A stretch of DNA of 64,000 nucleotides from the NCBI RefSeq assembly GCF_030269365.1, contig NZ_BSTF01000006.1:434001-498000 (forward strand), read 5' to 3'. The translations under genes were made by a program, and so were the position numbers. Position 1 is the stretch's first letter, and the number at the start of each line of letters is the position of its first letter. Shown here piece after piece: positions 7,360 to 15,479 of the stretch. This DNA is from Lentzea sp. NBRC 102530. Its GTDB lineage: Bacteria; Actinomycetota; Actinomycetes; Mycobacteriales; Pseudonocardiaceae. Under the pieces are notes generated by a model. That model made no database searches, was not told the origin of the DNA, and saw only the letters and a list, made by a program, of their open reading frames with translations.

Positions 7360-8901
7360 ATGGCTCACGACTACCTGATCATCGGCGCGGGACCGGCCGG
7401 TGTGCAGCTCGCCGCACTGCTCGACCGGGACGGTCGCGACTACGCGGTCCTCGAACGGGGCAGCGGGGCAGGCACGTTCTTCACCCGCTACCCGCGGCAC
7501 CGCAAGCTCATCTCCATCAACAAGGTCCACACCGGGGTGCGCGACCCGGAGCAGCGCATGCGGATGGACTGGAACTCGCTGCTGCTGGACAACCCCGACC
7601 TGCTGTTCACCCGCTACACGCCCAGGTACTTCCCCGACGCCGACGACATCGTCCGCTACTTCCAGGACTGCGCGGCCGGGCTGAACATCACCTACGACGT
7701 CGACGTCACCCGGATCTCCCGCGACGCCGACGGGTTCGTGGTCGAAGGCGGCGGTAGGACCTGGCACGCGAGGAACCTCGTCATGGCCACCGGCGTCTCC
7801 CAGCTCTACCTCCCGGAGATCCCCGGCATCGAGCACGTCGAGCGCTACGACACCTTCGACACCAACCCCGAGTCGTTCACCGACCAGCGGGTGCTCGTGA
7901 TCGGCAAGGGCAACTCCGGCTTCGAGACCGCCGACGCGCTGGTCGAGCACGCGGCCGTCATCCACGTCGCCGGACCGCACTCGGTGAAGCTCGCCTGGCA
8001 GACGCACTACGTCGGGCACCTGCGCGCGGTCAACAACAACTTCCTCGACACCTACCAGCTCAAGAGCGAGAACGCGGTCATCGACGGCTCGATCGAACGC
8101 ATCGAGCAGCGCCCGGAAGGCGGTTTCCGCATCCGGTTCCGGTACGCGCGCACGGTCGAGAAGGTCCGCGAACTGGAGTACGACCGCATCATCGCGTGCA
8201 CGGGCTTCCGGTTCGACGCCTCGATCTTCGCCGGCGACTGCCGCCCGGCGCTGATCATCAAGGACCGCTTCCCCCAGCTGACCTCGGCGTTCGAGTCGAC
8301 CAGCGTCCCCGGCCTGTACTTCGCGGGCACGATCACGCAGTCCCGCGACTTCAAGAAGTCCACCAGCGGCTTCATCCACGGCTTCCGCTACGGCGCCCGC
8401 GCGTTGCACCGCGTCCTGAGCAGCCGCAACCACGGCGTCGACTGGCAGGGCACCGATCTCGACCTCTCCCCCGAGGCCATCAGCGACGCCGTGATCGCCC
8501 GCGTCAACACCTCTTCCGCGCTGTGGCAGCAGTTCGCGGTCATGGGTGACGTCGTGAGCGTCACCGGCGACCAGGCCCGCTACTCCGAGGAGGTCCCGGT
8601 CGCCCACGTCGCCGACGGCGGCCTCGGCCCGGCCGAGCACCGGTTCGTCACGACGCTGGAGTACGGGCCAGACCACGACACGGTCGACCCGTTCGACATC
8701 AGCGTCCCGCGCGTCGCCGAGAACGACGCCGTCAACGCCGCCGACGCGAGCTACCTGCACCCGGTGGTCCGCTACTACCGGCACGGCGTGCTCGCCGCGA
8801 CCCACCACCTCGCCGAGAACCTCGAGAACCACTGGGACCTGCCAGAGGTGCACCAGCAGCCGCTCGTGGTGTTCGTGAAGGAATGCCTTGCCGGCGCGTG
8901 A
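7360..8901 (+). CDS. FAD-dependent monooxygenase/oxidoreductase 1
   Basis: A 513-residue flavoprotein with two dinucleotide folds: the FAD site GAGPAGVQ near the N-terminus and the NAD(P)H site VIGKGNSGFE near residue 182. Conserved blocks such as HRKLISINKVHTG, AVNNNFLDTYQLKS and KKSTSGFIHGFRYG recall the eukaryotic ER flavoprotein FOXRED2 and its bacterial relatives more than classical Baeyer-Villiger or N-hydroxylating enzymes; this likeness is from memory. It is the first gene of the operon, and its 3' end overlaps the ligase start by 14 bases. A close paralogue lies two genes on. Substrate unknown; a tyrosine-derived intermediate is the contextual guess. Confidence 0.85.
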   Translation: MAHDYLIIGAGPAGVQLAALLDRDGRDYAVLERGSGAGTFFTRYPRHRKLISINKVHTGVRDPEQRMRMDWNSLLLDNPDLLFTRYTPRYFPDADDIVRYFQDCAAGLNITYDVDVTRISRDADGFVVEGGGRTWHARNLVMATGVSQLYLPEIPGIEHVERYDTFDTNPESFTDQRVLVIGKGNSGFETADALVEHAAVIHVAGPHSVKLAWQTHYVGHLRAVNNNFLDTYQLKSENAVIDGSIERIEQRPEGGFRIRFRYARTVEKVRELEYDRIIACTGFRFDASIFAGDCRPALIIKDRFPQLTSAFESTSVPGLYFAGTITQSRDFKKSTSGFIHGFRYGARALHRVLSSRNHGVDWQGTDLDLSPEAISDAVIARVNTSSALWQQFAVMGDVVSVTGDQARYSEEVPVAHVADGGLGPAEHRFVTTLEYGPDHDTVDPFDISVPRVAENDAVNAADASYLHPVVRYYRHGVLAATHHLAENLENHWDLPEVHQQPLVVFVKECLAGA

Positions 8902-10264
8902 CCCGTTCCCCGGTGCCGTGCTCGACGTGCTCCGCGCCGCCGGGGAACGGCCGGTGTTCGAGCACGGCACCCGCGTGGTGACCGGCGACGAGCTCCTCGA
9001 CCTGGTGGCGCGGATCGCGAACGGGTTGCGCGGCAGGGGGATCGGGCCGGGCGACGGCCTCGCGCTGCTGCTCGGGGTGAACGTCGAGGCGTTCGCGGCG
9101 ATCCTCGCCGGACACGTGGTGGGCGCGCGAGTGGTCGGGGTGCGGCCCGGGCTGACCGACGCCCAGGTCGAGCACCTGCTGAGCCTCGACATCGAACTCG
9201 CCGTGCGGGACACCGGCGAACTCGTGCGGGAAGCGCCCGGCGACCTCACGTGCGAGGGCCGTCCACAGGACATCGCCCGCCTCATCCACACCAGCGGCAG
9301 CACCGGCGCCCCCAAGGCGTGCGCCCAGACCTACGCCTCGATGACCAACGCCTGGACCGCGCACCCGCAAGCCTGGCCGCCCGCGATCCGGGACCTGGCC
9401 ACCCGGCTCGACCGCTACCTGGTGTTCGGCTCGCTCTCCAGCCAGGTCATGTTCGAGTACGCCGTCCTCACCCTCACCGCCGGCGGCACGATCGTCGTCG
9501 CCGAGAACCCCGCGACCGCGATCACCGACCTCAAGGCCACCGCCCGCGTGATCACCGTGCCGGGCCTCGCGAAGCTCGTCGCCGCCCAGCAACGAAAACC
9601 GGCGGACCTGTCGTCGCTCAAGGCCCTGCTGGTCTCCGGTTCCCCGCTCACCCCCGACCGCCACCGCGAGGCCCTGGACACCCTGGGGCCGGTGCTGTTC
9701 CACGGCTACGGCCAGACCGAGACCGGCATGATCTCCATGGCCACCCCGGACGACCCCCCTGGCACGGTGGGAAAGCCACCGGTCGACGTGGAACTGCGCG
9801 ACGGCGAGCTGTACGTCCGCACCCCCGGCCAGAGCTGCGGCTACTGGGGCGCCCCCGAGGAGTCCGCCGAGGTCTTCGCCGACGGCTGGGTCCGCACCCG
9901 CGACCTGGGCCGGTTCGACGCGTTCGGGTACCTGCGGCTCACCGGCCGGGCCCGCGACGTCGTCATCGTCAACGCCAACCTGCACTACATCGGGCCGATC
10001 GAGCAGGTGATCGCCGAGCACCCGGACGTCGCGGAGGCCTACGTCGTCGCGGTGCCCGACGACGAGACCGGCGAGACACCCCACGCCTACGTGGTCCCGA
10101 AAACCCGCGTCCCCGGACTCGACGAGCTGCGCGACCTCGTCACCGAACGCCTGGGCGCGGCCAGCGCCCCCACGCGCGTCACCGCCCTCACCGAAGTCCC
10201 CGTCGCCCCCAGCGGCAAACCCGACAAGCGCGAGCTAAGGAGCAGGTCTTGTCCAGCGAGGTAA
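8888..10264 (+). CDS. Stand-alone AMP-dependent acid ligase (acyl-adenylating enzyme)
   Basis: Class I adenylate-forming enzyme of 458 residues. It shows the phosphate loop HTSGSTGAPK, the YGQTETG motif, the hinge region DLGRFDAFGYLRLTGRARD and the C-terminal lysine loop APSGKPDKRE. It is shorter than typical acyl-CoA synthetases and has no fused carrier or reductase domain. TTG 8888 is chosen because AAGGAA lies just upstream; it starts inside the end of monooxygenase 1. It could activate p-coumarate, beta-tyrosine or another acid made by its neighbours as the acyl-AMP or CoA thioester. No carrier-protein gene is nearby, so a CoA or amide product is more likely. Confidence 0.85.
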   Translation: MPARDPFPGAVLDVLRAAGERPVFEHGTRVVTGDELLDLVARIANGLRGRGIGPGDGLALLLGVNVEAFAAILAGHVVGARVVGVRPGLTDAQVEHLLSLDIELAVRDTGELVREAPGDLTCEGRPQDIARLIHTSGSTGAPKACAQTYASMTNAWTAHPQAWPPAIRDLATRLDRYLVFGSLSSQVMFEYAVLTLTAGGTIVVAENPATAITDLKATARVITVPGLAKLVAAQQRKPADLSSLKALLVSGSPLTPDRHREALDTLGPVLFHGYGQTETGMISMATPDDPPGTVGKPPVDVELRDGELYVRTPGQSCGYWGAPEESAEVFADGWVRTRDLGRFDAFGYLRLTGRARDVVIVNANLHYIGPIEQVIAEHPDVAEAYVVAVPDDETGETPHAYVVPKTRVPGLDELRDLVTERLGAASAPTRVTALTEVPVAPSGKPDKRELRSRSCPAR

Positions 10265-11799
10265 CGACCGAAACTCTCGTGATCGGCGCGGGCCCGGCGG
10301 GGCTGCAGGCGTCCTACCTGCTCCAGCAGGCCGGACGCGACCACCTGGTGCTGGAGTCCGGCGCGGCCGCGGGCACGTTCTTCACCCGCTTCCCCCGGCA
10401 CCGCCAGCTGATCTCCATCAACAAGGTCCACACGGGCTGGGACGACCCCGAGCTGAACCTGCGCGTCGACTGGAACTCGTTGCTGTCCGGCGATCCCGCA
10501 CTGCTGTTCACCTCCTACACCCCGCGCTACTTCCCGCACGCCGACGACATGGTCCGCTACCTCGGCGACTTCGCCGTGAAGAACGACCTCCCGATCCGGT
10601 ACGGCACCAAGGTCGTCTCCGTGACGCGGCCGGACGACTTCGTGGTGCGCGACGAGCAGGGCGGCACGTACCGGGCCAAGCGGATCATCGTCGCCACCGG
10701 CGTCTCGCAGCAGTACGTGCCCGACATCGACGGCGTCGAGCACGCCGAGCACTACTACGACGTCTCCGTCGACCCGCAGGACTTCGTGAACAAGAAGGTG
10801 CTGATCATCGGGCGCGGCAACTCGGCGTTCGAGACCGCCGACGCGCTCGTGGAGACGGCGTCGGTCATCCACGTCGCCGGGCCCGGCTCGCTGAAACTGG
10901 CGTGGCAGACGCACTTCGTCGGGCACCTGCGCGCGGTCAACAACAACTTCCTCGACACCTACCAGCTCAAGTCGCAGAACGCCGTGCTGGACGGGCACAT
11001 CGCCGGCATCCGCCGCGACGGCGACGACCTCTACGTCAAGGTCAGCTTCCAGCGCGTCGACGAGGTGGTCAAGGAGATCCGCTACGACCGGGTGATCCTC
11101 GCGACCGGTTTCCGGTTCGACGCCTCGATCTTCGCACCCGAGTGCCGGCCCCAGCTCACGATCAGGTCGCGGTTCCCGGACCAGACGGCGGCGTGGGAGT
11201 CGGTGAACGTCCCCGACCTGTTCTTCGCCGGGACGATCACGCAGATGCGCGACTTCAAGAAGTCGACCAGCGGGTTCATCCACGGCTTCCGCTACGGCGT
11301 GCGCGCCCTGCACCGCATCAACGAGCAGCGCTACCACGGCGTGGACTGGCCCAGCCGCACCGTCGAGCCCACGCCGGACGCCGTCACCGAAGCGATCATC
11401 GAGCGCGTCAACCGCACCTCCGCGCTGTGGCAGCTGTTCTCGTTCCTCGCCGACGCCGTGCTGACCCTGCGGGACGGCACGGTCCGCTACGTCGAGGAGG
11501 TGCCGGTCGCGCACCTGCACGAGGCCGTCGCCCGCGGCGAGTTCGGCGACGTCGAGTCCTACCTGACGGTCACCCTCGAGTACGGCGCCGACCACGACAA
11601 GGTCAACCCGTTCGACATCACCGCCGGACGCACCTCCCAGGACGACACCAGCGGGCTCGACGGCCGCTACCTGCACCCGGTTGTCCGCCGGTTCCGCGCC
11701 GGCGAACTCGTCGACGAGCACCACATCACCGAGAACCTCGAGAACGAGTGGGACAGCGAGAACGTCCACAAGGCACCGCTGCGGGAGTACCTGCGGTGA
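10249..11799 (+). CDS. FAD-dependent monooxygenase/oxidoreductase 2
   Basis: A 516-residue paralogue of the first flavoprotein, with the same motifs: GAGPAGLQ, HRQLISINKVHTG, IIGRGNSAFE and KKSTSGFIHGFRYG. TTG 10249 is preceded at 5 bases by AAGGAG and lies inside the end of the ligase gene, so translation is coupled. A stretch of 54 identical bases is shared with the first copy (8011-8064 against 10918-10971), so the two are tandem duplicates separated by the ligase. Keeping both in one operon suggests two successive oxidations or a heteromeric enzyme; this is inference. Confidence 0.85.
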   Translation: MSSEVTTETLVIGAGPAGLQASYLLQQAGRDHLVLESGAAAGTFFTRFPRHRQLISINKVHTGWDDPELNLRVDWNSLLSGDPALLFTSYTPRYFPHADDMVRYLGDFAVKNDLPIRYGTKVVSVTRPDDFVVRDEQGGTYRAKRIIVATGVSQQYVPDIDGVEHAEHYYDVSVDPQDFVNKKVLIIGRGNSAFETADALVETASVIHVAGPGSLKLAWQTHFVGHLRAVNNNFLDTYQLKSQNAVLDGHIAGIRRDGDDLYVKVSFQRVDEVVKEIRYDRVILATGFRFDASIFAPECRPQLTIRSRFPDQTAAWESVNVPDLFFAGTITQMRDFKKSTSGFIHGFRYGVRALHRINEQRYHGVDWPSRTVEPTPDAVTEAIIERVNRTSALWQLFSFLADAVLTLRDGTVRYVEEVPVAHLHEAVARGEFGDVESYLTVTLEYGADHDKVNPFDITAGRTSQDDTSGLDGRYLHPVVRRFRAGELVDEHHITENLENEWDSENVHKAPLREYLR

Positions 11800-12791
11800 A
11801 CCCCGTGCTCGCGGAACTGCACGACAAGGCACGCGCGGTGCTCGACCCCGTCCACTACGACTTCTTCGCGGGCGGGGTCGGGGACGAGGTCGTGCTCGCG
11901 GCGAACGAGGCGGCCTTCCGCCGCCTCGCCCTGCTGCCGAGGGTGTTGCGCGGCAAGGAGATCGCGCCGGACTTCCCGGTGCTGCTCTCCCCCACCGCGT
12001 TCCACCGGCTCGCCCACCCCGACGGCGAACTCGCGACCGCACGGGCGCTCGACGGCACCACGCTGGTGTCGAGCATGGCCTCGACCGTGCCGATCGCCGA
12101 CGTCGTGGCCGCCGCGACCGGGCCCGTGTGGTTCCAGCTCTACCTCCAGCCCGACCAGGACGTCACGCGGGAGTTGGTGCGCCGGGCGGAGCGGGCGGGC
12201 TGCCGGGCGTTGGTCGTCACGGCCGACTCCCCCGTCTTCGGCCGGCACCGGCGCGACCTCGCGCACGGGTTCCACGACCTGCCCCCGGGACTGGCCGCGG
12301 AGAACATGCGCGACCTCGGCGGCGTCCCGCTGCGGAACATCGAGATGTCCCCCGCCCTCTCCTGGGACGACGTCGACCGGCTCCGCGAGACGACCTCACT
12401 CCCGTTGTGGGTCAAGGGCGTCCTGCACCCGCGGGACGCCGAGGTCGCGATCGGGCACGGCGCGGCGGGCATCATCGTCTCCAACCACGGCGGACGCCAG
12501 CTCGACCTCGTCCCCGCCTCCCTCGACGCGCTCCCGGCCGTGCTCGCCGCCGTCGCCGGACGCGTCCCCGTCGTGCTCGACGGCGGCGTCCGCAGCGGAG
12601 GCGACATCGCACTGGCCATCGCTCTCGGAGCGTCCGCCGCCGGCATCGGCAGACCCGTCCTGTGGGGGCTCGCGGCCGGCGGCGACCAGGGCGTGCGGCG
12701 AGTCCTCGACGTGCTGCGCGACGAGTACCGGCACGTCCTCACGATGTGCGGCGGCGAGCTGACCCCGGACATGGTGGTGGCGAGGTGCTGA
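11796..12791 (+). CDS. FMN-dependent alpha-hydroxyacid oxidase/dehydrogenase
   Basis: A 331-residue TIM-barrel flavoprotein of the glycolate oxidase/mandelate dehydrogenase/4-hydroxymandelate oxidase family. Conserved residues are Tyr116 (FQLY), Lys207 (WVKG), the catalytic His231 and Arg234 (SNHGGRQLD), and the phosphate-binding DGGVRSGGD. The residue matching Tyr24 of glycolate oxidase is Phe23 (YDFFAGG), a change that alters carboxylate contacts. The N-terminus is short. GTG 11796 overlaps the TGA of the previous gene. It would oxidise an alpha-hydroxy acid to the keto acid, plausibly an aromatic one such as a 4-hydroxymandelate-like intermediate in this pathway. Confidence 0.87.
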   Translation: MNPVLAELHDKARAVLDPVHYDFFAGGVGDEVVLAANEAAFRRLALLPRVLRGKEIAPDFPVLLSPTAFHRLAHPDGELATARALDGTTLVSSMASTVPIADVVAAATGPVWFQLYLQPDQDVTRELVRRAERAGCRALVVTADSPVFGRHRRDLAHGFHDLPPGLAAENMRDLGGVPLRNIEMSPALSWDDVDRLRETTSLPLWVKGVLHPRDAEVAIGHGAAGIIVSNHGGRQLDLVPASLDALPAVLAAVAGRVPVVLDGGVRSGGDIALAIALGASAAGIGRPVLWGLAAGGDQGVRRVLDVLRDEYRHVLTMCGGELTPDMVVARC

Positions 12792-14080
12792 ACTGGTTGC
12801 CCGCACGGGTGGTCGCGTTGCGCGCCAAGGTCTTCGAGAAGGTCAACGGTGACAACGCCATCACGTTCCCCAACTCCCAGGTCGGACCCGACCGCTTCCA
12901 GGAGCTCTACGGCCACCCCGCCGCCAACGGCCGCAGCAAGGGCGCCGGGCTCTCCGACCTCTTCTGGTACTGGCTCTCCCCCGGCCCCGAGGTCCACCAG
13001 GAACACCTCGAAGCCGGACCGCGCTACGACGACGTCGCCCGTGCGACCCGCACGTTCCTCGCCGGCCCCAGCGACGACCTCGCCGCCGCCGCGACCCGCT
13101 GCACCGCCAAGGTCCTCGACGAGGTCCTGCGCGGCCGCGTCACGCACGTCCGGCTGCGCGAACTGATGATGCCCGTGTGGGCCGAGTACTTCTACGAGCT
13201 CGTGTTCGGCGAACCCTGCCCTCGCCACGCCCGCGACCTGATCGTCGCCCACGCCACCGACGTCGTCACCTCCTTGAAGTGCACGGGTTTGAGGCATCCC
13301 GCCCGCCGCGCCCGCCTCACCCGCTACCTGAAGGTGCGGCTCGCGGACGTCCGGCACCCGTTGCCCGCGACGCTGACCGAGGACGAGCAGGTCCACTACC
13401 TGCAGGGCACCTACTTCAACACCGCCGTCGTGCAGATGGCCGAGGCGATGGCCCACCTCCTGCTCGCGCTCGCCCAGCACCCGGCGGCAGCCCGGCGGAT
13501 CGGCGACGACCGCTACTTCGCCCACGTGCTCGACGAAACGTTCCGGCTCTACCCGCTCTTCGGCATCGCCCACCGCATCACCACCGACGACATCGTGCTC
13601 GACGAGCACACCTCGTTCCCGGCCGGATCGGTGCTCTGCTTCAGCTACCCCGCCTACCACGCCACCGGCTACACCGATCCCGAGGCGTTCGACCCGAGCC
13701 GCTGGGAGAACACCGCCGCTCGAAACGTTCACCACATCCCGTTCGGCGTCGCCGCCAACCGCCCCTGCCCCGCCTGGCGCCTCTCCCCCCTCGTCATGCG
13801 CGCCTCCGCCCGCGAGGTCCTGCGCCGCGTGAGCCTGCACTCCACCGTCACGCACACCCGCTCGTTGCCCAGCCGCGGCCCGTGCCTGCTCGTCCGCGAC
13901 GGCCCCGCACCCCGGTGGCGCCTGCGGTACCTGCGCCTGCGCGACCGATGGGAAGACCTCTGGCGCAGCGTCGTGCAGCTCGTCCTCGGCACCGCGATGG
14001 TGCTGCACGCCCACCACCTCCGGCCCGCGGGCCGCTACTTCGACACGCACGACACACAGGGTTGCCCGGTCCGGCACTGA
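12785..14080 (+). CDS. Cytochrome P450 with atypical I-helix
   Basis: A 431-residue soluble-type P450. It has ETFR (251-254) as the ExxR motif and FGVAANRPC with heme ligand Cys328. The I-helix reads GTYFNTA (208-214) where most P450s carry (A/G)Gx(D/E)T, so the acid of the proton relay is replaced by Asn212. A similar FN pattern is known from the CYP74 allene-oxide synthases, which do not activate oxygen. After the heme loop about 100 residues remain, including an extra tail (about 372-431) rich in Arg and Trp. GTG 12785 overlaps the previous gene by 7 bases. Role in the pathway unknown; an isomerase or lyase type reaction is possible. Confidence 0.83.
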   Translation: MLNWLPARVVALRAKVFEKVNGDNAITFPNSQVGPDRFQELYGHPAANGRSKGAGLSDLFWYWLSPGPEVHQEHLEAGPRYDDVARATRTFLAGPSDDLAAAATRCTAKVLDEVLRGRVTHVRLRELMMPVWAEYFYELVFGEPCPRHARDLIVAHATDVVTSLKCTGLRHPARRARLTRYLKVRLADVRHPLPATLTEDEQVHYLQGTYFNTAVVQMAEAMAHLLLALAQHPAAARRIGDDRYFAHVLDETFRLYPLFGIAHRITTDDIVLDEHTSFPAGSVLCFSYPAYHATGYTDPEAFDPSRWENTAARNVHHIPFGVAANRPCPAWRLSPLVMRASAREVLRRVSLHSTVTHTRSLPSRGPCLLVRDGPAPRWRLRYLRLRDRWEDLWRSVVQLVLGTAMVLHAHHLRPAGRYFDTHDTQGCPVRH

Positions 14081-14096
14081 TCCCCAGGAGATCCCG

Positions 14097-15374
14097 GTGA
14101 ACCAGATCCACTTCGCGTTGCAGGTCTTCGCCGCACTGGCCGTCGTGCTCGTCGCCACCACCGTGTGCGGGCGCCTCGCCATGCTGATCAAGCAACCCAG
14201 GGTCGTCGGCGAGATGATCGCCGGTGTGCTGCTGGGCCCCGCCCTGCTCGGCGCCGTCGCCCCCGGCGTGCAGGCCCAGCTCTTCCCCGCCGACGTCAAG
14301 AGCACGCTCTACGTGCTCAGCACCATCGGCCTGACGTTCTACATGTTCCTCGTCGGGTCCTCTTTGGACCACGGCCTCACCACCGGGTCCAACGCCCGCA
14401 AGGCAGGCGTGCTCGCCGTCTCCGGCATCGTCCCGACGTTCCTGCTCGGCGCCGGCGCCGCCGTGCTGTTCTTCGACACCCTGAGCCCCGAAGGCTCGAG
14501 CCTGTGGGTGTTCATGCTGTTCGTCGGCGGTGCCCTGTCCATCACCGCGTTCCCCATGCTCGCCCGGATCCTGCAGGAACGCGGCATCGCCAACACCCCG
14601 ATCGGCGGCCTCACCCTCGTCGCCGCCGCCATCGACGACGCCGTGGCGTGGGGGTTCCTCGCCCTGATCATCGCCGTCGGCGCCTCCGGCAGCCCGTCCG
14701 GCGCCCTGCGCACCATCATCGGCGCGGCGATCTTCGCGGCGCTCATGCTCACCCTCGGCCGCAAGTGGCTCGCGAAGCTCGGCGAACGGGCCGAACGCGA
14801 CGGCAAGCTCAGCCGCGACATGATGGCGATCATCCTGCTGGTCGTGCTCGTCGCGGGCTGGTACACCGACTGGATCGGCGTCTTCTCGGTGTTCGGCGGC
14901 TTCATCACCGGCCTCGCGATGCCCAAGTCCGCCGTGGTCCGCCACGAGCTCGAAACCAAGCTCACCGACCTCAACTCCATCCTGCTGCTGCCGGTGTTCT
15001 TCGCGTTCAGCGGCCTCAACACCCAGGTCTCCGGGTTCGGCTCCGGTGGCGCGCTGTGGTTCCCGCTGGCGGTGATCATGCTGGCCGCGTTCGCCGGCAA
15101 GTACCTCGGCTGCGGGCTCGTGGTGCGCGCCCAGGGTTACTCGTGGCGCTACGCGTCCGCGGTGGGCGGCCTGATGAACGCGCGCGGCCTGATGATCCTC
15201 ATCTTCATCAACATCGGCCTCGCCTACGAACTGGTGACACCCGAGATGTTCGCGATCCTCGTCGCCGTCGCGATCGTCACCACCGCGGCCGCGATGCCCA
15301 TCTACCGGGCGTCCTTGCCCGATCATCTGGAGGCGGCCGCGGACGTCCGCACCCCGGCGAAGGTTTCTTCTTAG
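14097..15374 (+). CDS. CPA2-family cation/proton antiporter
   Basis: A 425-residue integral membrane protein with about 12 hydrophobic segments. It has the paired aspartates of the ion site (AAAIDDAVAW) and the family stretch KQPRVVGEMIAGVLLGP after the first helix. There is no fused TrkA-N domain at the C-terminus. AGGAG precedes GTG 14097. It is the last gene of the operon, 16 bases after the P450. Antiporters occur as export or self-protection functions in some biosynthetic clusters; here it may handle an acidic or ion-linked product, but K+/H+ exchange is all that the sequence supports. Confidence 0.88.
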   Translation: MNQIHFALQVFAALAVVLVATTVCGRLAMLIKQPRVVGEMIAGVLLGPALLGAVAPGVQAQLFPADVKSTLYVLSTIGLTFYMFLVGSSLDHGLTTGSNARKAGVLAVSGIVPTFLLGAGAAVLFFDTLSPEGSSLWVFMLFVGGALSITAFPMLARILQERGIANTPIGGLTLVAAAIDDAVAWGFLALIIAVGASGSPSGALRTIIGAAIFAALMLTLGRKWLAKLGERAERDGKLSRDMMAIILLVVLVAGWYTDWIGVFSVFGGFITGLAMPKSAVVRHELETKLTDLNSILLLPVFFAFSGLNTQVSGFGSGGALWFPLAVIMLAAFAGKYLGCGLVVRAQGYSWRYASAVGGLMNARGLMILIFINIGLAYELVTPEMFAILVAVAIVTTAAAMPIYRASLPDHLEAAADVRTPAKVSS

Positions 15375-15479
15375 TCTGCACTGAAGCTATAGGGCTTATA
15401 TTTGCTCGCGGCGGGACCCGGCGTTCCGCCGCGAGGTGTGTGTGGCAGTGATCAAGGACTTGGTGGCTAGGCTCGCCTG

